64,000 nt of DNA from Alphaproteobacteria bacterium PA2 (GTDB taxonomy: Bacteria > Pseudomonadota > Alphaproteobacteria > Caulobacterales > Caulobacteraceae). Below are positions 61,556 to 64,000 of the stretch, piece by piece; position 1 is the first letter of the stretch; every line of letters begins with the position of its first letter. The translations under genes were made by a program, and so were the position numbers. Under the pieces are notes generated by a model, which worked only from the letters and a program-made list of their open reading frames with translations, ran no database searches and was not told the origin of the DNA. Where the stretch lies: NCBI GenBank assembly GCA_002256425.1, contig NKIZ01000001.1, positions 806,001 to 870,000 of the forward strand, in the 5' to 3' direction.

Positions 61556-62521
61556 ATGAAGTATCGTCAACTTGGCCGGTCGGCCCTGAAGGTCAGCGAA
61601 GTCTGCCTGGGCACCATGAATTTCGGGCCGCGCACTTCGCGTGAAGACTCCTTCGCCATTCTGGATGCGGCGGTTGGGGCAGGGGTCAATTTCATCGACA
61701 CCGCCAACCAGTATGGCGGCCATCTGGGTGTCGGGACCACAGAGACCCTGCTTGGAGAATGGCTGGCGCAGGATCGCGCCCGGCGGGACCGGCTGGTCCT
61801 GGCCACCAAGGTCCATGAGCCCATGTCCGACGACATCAATGACCGGGGCCTATCGGCGCGCCACATCCAGATGGCCTGCGACGCCAGCCTCAAGCGGCTG
61901 CAGGTGGACCACATCGACCTCTACCAGATGCACCACATTGACCGGTCCGCGCCGATGGACGAGATCTGGCAGGCCATGGATCGGCTGAGGGCCCAGGGCA
62001 AGATCACCTATGTCGGCTCGAGCAACTTCCCGGGCTGGAAGATCGCCCAGGCCAATGAGCGGGCCATGGCCGCCCGCCAGCTGGGCCTGATCTGCGAGCA
62101 GAGCCTGTACAATCTGGTGGAGCGGCGGATCGAGCTTGAGGTCCTGCCGGCCTGTCAGGAATACGGGGTCGGGGTGATCGCCTGGAGCCCCCTGGCCGGT
62201 GGGCTGCTGGCTGGACCTTCACAGGATGCTTCCGGGCGTCGCAGTGCGGGAAATATCAGTGAGGCGGCGTCAAAGCGCGCCGGTCAGCTGGCGGCCTATG
62301 CAGACCTCTGCAGCAGCCTTGGAAAGTCGCCAAGTCTGGTGGCCATTGCCTGGTTGCTGCACCAGAAAGGCGTGGCCTCGGCCATCATCGGCCCACGGAC
62401 CCTGGATCAGTTTACATCCCTGCTGGCGGCCCCGGACCTGCAGATGGACCCTGATGTCCTGGGCAGGCTCGACGCCATTTTCCCGGCCTGCGGTCCGGCC
62501 CCGGAGGCCTACGCCTGGTGA
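61556..62521 (+). CDS. Aldo/keto reductase
   Basis: A 321-residue AKR (beta/alpha)8 barrel of the YajO/IolS/Gpr class. The catalytic residues are Asp and Tyr in FIDTANQYGG, Lys in LATKVHEP and His in YQMHHID; the NADPH site includes the C-terminal VASAIIGPRTLDQF. It reduces aldehydes or ketones with NADPH. It starts 18 nt after PhyH and overlaps the hydrolase start by 4 nt (GTGA). Confidence 0.92.
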   Translation: MKYRQLGRSALKVSEVCLGTMNFGPRTSREDSFAILDAAVGAGVNFIDTANQYGGHLGVGTTETLLGEWLAQDRARRDRLVLATKVHEPMSDDINDRGLSARHIQMACDASLKRLQVDHIDLYQMHHIDRSAPMDEIWQAMDRLRAQGKITYVGSSNFPGWKIAQANERAMAARQLGLICEQSLYNLVERRIELEVLPACQEYGVGVIAWSPLAGGLLAGPSQDASGRRSAGNISEAASKRAGQLAAYADLCSSLGKSPSLVAIAWLLHQKGVASAIIGPRTLDQFTSLLAAPDLQMDPDVLGRLDAIFPACGPAPEAYAW

Positions 62522-63309
62522 CCTGGACCAGCGGGCTTGTCGACGTCACGGACGGTCAGCTGGCCTTTCACCGGACCGGCGGACCGGGCCCGGTCCTCGT
62601 CCTTTCCCATGGCCTCACCGACAATGGCCTGTGCTGGAAGCGCTTTGTTGCGGCGGTGGAGGACCGGTTCGACACCATCATGCTGGACGCCAGGGGCCAC
62701 GGTCGCAGTTCGAGGATTGCCGATGGCCAATCCTTTGATCCAGCCCGGGACATTGCGGACGCACTTGTCGGTCTGGGGATTTCCGGCGCCATCGTCATGG
62801 GTCACTCGGTCGGGGCGCGGGCGACAATGGACATGGCGGCCGCCCGGCCGGATCTTGTTTCAAGGGTCATACTCGAGGATCCGCCCCTCATGCCGCTGCT
62901 GGATGGTCCGGCCCAGGAGAAACGCCGCACCGGGTTCCGACGGCAGGTGGATGCCTATGGCCAGATGACGGGGACCGAACTCCTGGCCCTGGGCCGCAAG
63001 TCCCATCCGACCTGGGGCGAGGATGAGTTTCCCGCCTGGGCACAGGCCAAGAGCCAGGTCGATCCCAACGCCTTGCCGAACTACCTCATCCCCTGGCGGG
63101 ACTCCCTTGCGAAGATCCAGGCGCCGACCCTCATCGTTCACGGCGAGGCCGGGATGGGCAGCCTCGTTTCGTCAGACCTTACGCTGGAGGCCAGGGGGCT
63201 CAATGCCCTTGTGGTGACGGCTGAGATCGCCGGCGCGGGACACAATACCCGCCGCGAGAATTTTGAAGGCTATCTGGACGCTGTATCGCCGTTTCTGGAC
63301 GCAGCCTGA
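62518..63309 (+). CDS. Alpha/beta hydrolase
   Basis: A 263-residue hydrolase starting at GTG 62518, overlapping the AKR stop (GTGA). The nucleophile elbow is MGHSVGA, the acid near LIVHGEAGMG (the usual GExD position) and the His in GAGHNTRREN. LSHGLTDNGLCWKR is the oxyanion loop. Members include lactonases, epoxide hydrolases, C-C hydrolases and haloperoxidases. Its place after an oxygenase and a reductase suggests it opens or trims the oxidised product. Confidence 0.88.
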   Translation: MTWTSGLVDVTDGQLAFHRTGGPGPVLVLSHGLTDNGLCWKRFVAAVEDRFDTIMLDARGHGRSSRIADGQSFDPARDIADALVGLGISGAIVMGHSVGARATMDMAAARPDLVSRVILEDPPLMPLLDGPAQEKRRTGFRRQVDAYGQMTGTELLALGRKSHPTWGEDEFPAWAQAKSQVDPNALPNYLIPWRDSLAKIQAPTLIVHGEAGMGSLVSSDLTLEARGLNALVVTAEIAGAGHNTRRENFEGYLDAVSPFLDAA

Positions 63310-63930
63310 CTATTCCGACGACGGCTTGCTCGCCACTAGGTCAATGAGGGCTGACATGCCCTCGTGACCGACACCTTCGTGGATGGGTGTGTCGTGGCTC
63401 TTCAGGGTGACGATTTCGAAGTCATGGAAGGCCTCCCGAAGCATGGCTTCGGTATAGAGGTGGTCGGGTTGTTGCGGACCGCCTGTGCCATTGGCGATCT
63501 GCTCTGGTCTGTATCCCTGCAGGAGCAGCAATCCTCCAGGCTTCAAGGCGACTTTGATGTTCCGGAAGATTTCGGTCCGCAGTTCCGGCGGCGCGAACTG
63601 GATGAAGATGGCGACGACGACATCAAAGGCCTCCTGCGGCCATGTCCAATGGGCCAGGTCGACCTGCTCCAGGTCAATTCTGACGCCTCGACTGTCCGCC
63701 AGCTTGCGCGCCTTTTCCTGGGCGACTGCAGAGTTGTCTATGGAAAGGACAGAGAGGCCCTGTTCCGCCAGCCAGACGCCATTGCGGCCTTCACCATCGG
63801 CCACGGCCAGCGCCCTCTTGCCAACCTTGAGGTAGGAGTTGCACTGGGCGAGGAAGGCATTGGGCTCGACACCAAACAGGTAACCCTCCTGGGCATAGCG
63901 CTTGTCCCAGGGGTTCTGATGCTCGCTCAT
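63310..63930 (-). CDS. SAM-dependent methyltransferase (TehB-like)
   Basis: A 206-residue class I methyltransferase. NPWDKRYAQEGYLFGVEPNAFLA at the start is characteristic of TehB/thiopurine-type small methyltransferases, motif I reads ALAVADGEGRNG and motif II has LSIDNSAVA. FIQFAPPELRTEIF and LKPGGLLLLQGY complete the fold. It may methylate a metalloid, thiol or small molecule. Its ATG overlaps the upstream gene stop by 4 nt (ATGA, 63927-63930). It converges directly with the alpha/beta hydrolase gene. Confidence 0.9.
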   Translation of the reverse strand: MSEHQNPWDKRYAQEGYLFGVEPNAFLAQCNSYLKVGKRALAVADGEGRNGVWLAEQGLSVLSIDNSAVAQEKARKLADSRGVRIDLEQVDLAHWTWPQEAFDVVVAIFIQFAPPELRTEIFRNIKVALKPGGLLLLQGYRPEQIANGTGGPQQPDHLYTEAMLREAFHDFEIVTLKSHDTPIHEGVGHEGMSALIDLVASKPSSE

Positions 63931-64000
63931 CCGTTCAGCGCCTTCCAGGCTACAAAGGCGGCCACGATCAGCACCAGGCCTGCGAAGGCCCGCCTGGCGA
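63927..64000 (-). CDS. C-terminus of a membrane protein, cut by window edge
   Basis: About 24 codons enter from the right edge and end at TGA 63927-63929. They read ARRAFAGLVLIVAAFVAWKALNG, a single membrane helix with a positive start. This resembles the end of TauE/SafE-type sulfite exporter or anion permeases, but that is a weak match. It is coupled to the methyltransferase by an ATGA overlap. Confidence 0.55.
   Translation of the reverse strand, partial: ARRAFAGLVLIVAAFVAWKALNG

Noticed and set aside
1-64000. CRISPR arrays, insertion sequences, prophage or integrase genes
   Set aside because: No regularly spaced repeats, transposase or integrase motifs were seen on either strand.

Overview
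The window is high-GC DNA from an alphaproteobacterium, most likely a Caulobacteraceae member (Caulobacter/Phenylobacterium-like). This rests on the large TonB-dependent receptors (TBDRs), many secreted hydrolases, a SUV3-type helicase overlapping an S4-domain gene, the short L28 protein and promoters of TTGAC...CTATAT type. No plasmid, phage, IS or CRISPR feature was seen. Coding density is high and several operons use 4-nt ATGA or GTGA overlaps.

Layout. 1-11.6 kb is housekeeping: end of a D-glycerate 3-kinase gene, an Hsp15-like protein, a SUV3-like helicase, a DUF885 protein, a TetR-HlyD-ABC-ABC export operon behind a perfect palindrome, a DUF4153 membrane protein and rpmB with promoter and terminator. 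11.6-19.6 kb holds a cobalamin riboswitch controlling a BtuB-like receptor, a carboxylesterase, a GST, a dicarboxylate symporter, a glycosyltransferase and tRNA-Arg(CCU). 19.6-23 kb holds ppc between two gene remnants: the end of an ECF sigma factor and the N-terminal half of a KDPG aldolase.

23.3-34.1 kb is a co-directional catabolic block: TBDR, secreted esterase, IclR regulator, DHDPS/NAL-family lyase, SDR, a D-tartrate dehydratase with all active-site residues, an SSS symporter and a second exported esterase. I read it as uptake and cleavage of a tartrate-type hydroxy-acid ester or conjugate feeding oxaloacetate; the substrate is inferred. 34.2-35.6 kb is a Coq4-like gene plus TetR gene behind a second perfect palindrome. 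35.7-46.6 kb holds an AT-richer type I sulfatase gene, another TBDR, a CehA/PHP-like metallohydrolase, an alkylsulfatase-like MBL protein with an altered metal motif, a dienelactone hydrolase and a KDPGal aldolase, possibly a sulfate-ester or aromatic/sugar conjugate utilisation locus.

46.6-64 kb is mixed metabolism: a small cytochrome c, SCP2-type thiolase, FAD amine-oxidase-like protein, membrane hybrid histidine kinase, GST, an SDR/NTF2-like/CocE hydrolase group, Sel1-repeat protein, M14 peptidase, nitroreductase, a PhyH dioxygenase/aldo-keto reductase/hydrolase operon, a methyltransferase and the end of a membrane protein.

All calls come from reading the sequence and remembered family motifs; no database search was run.
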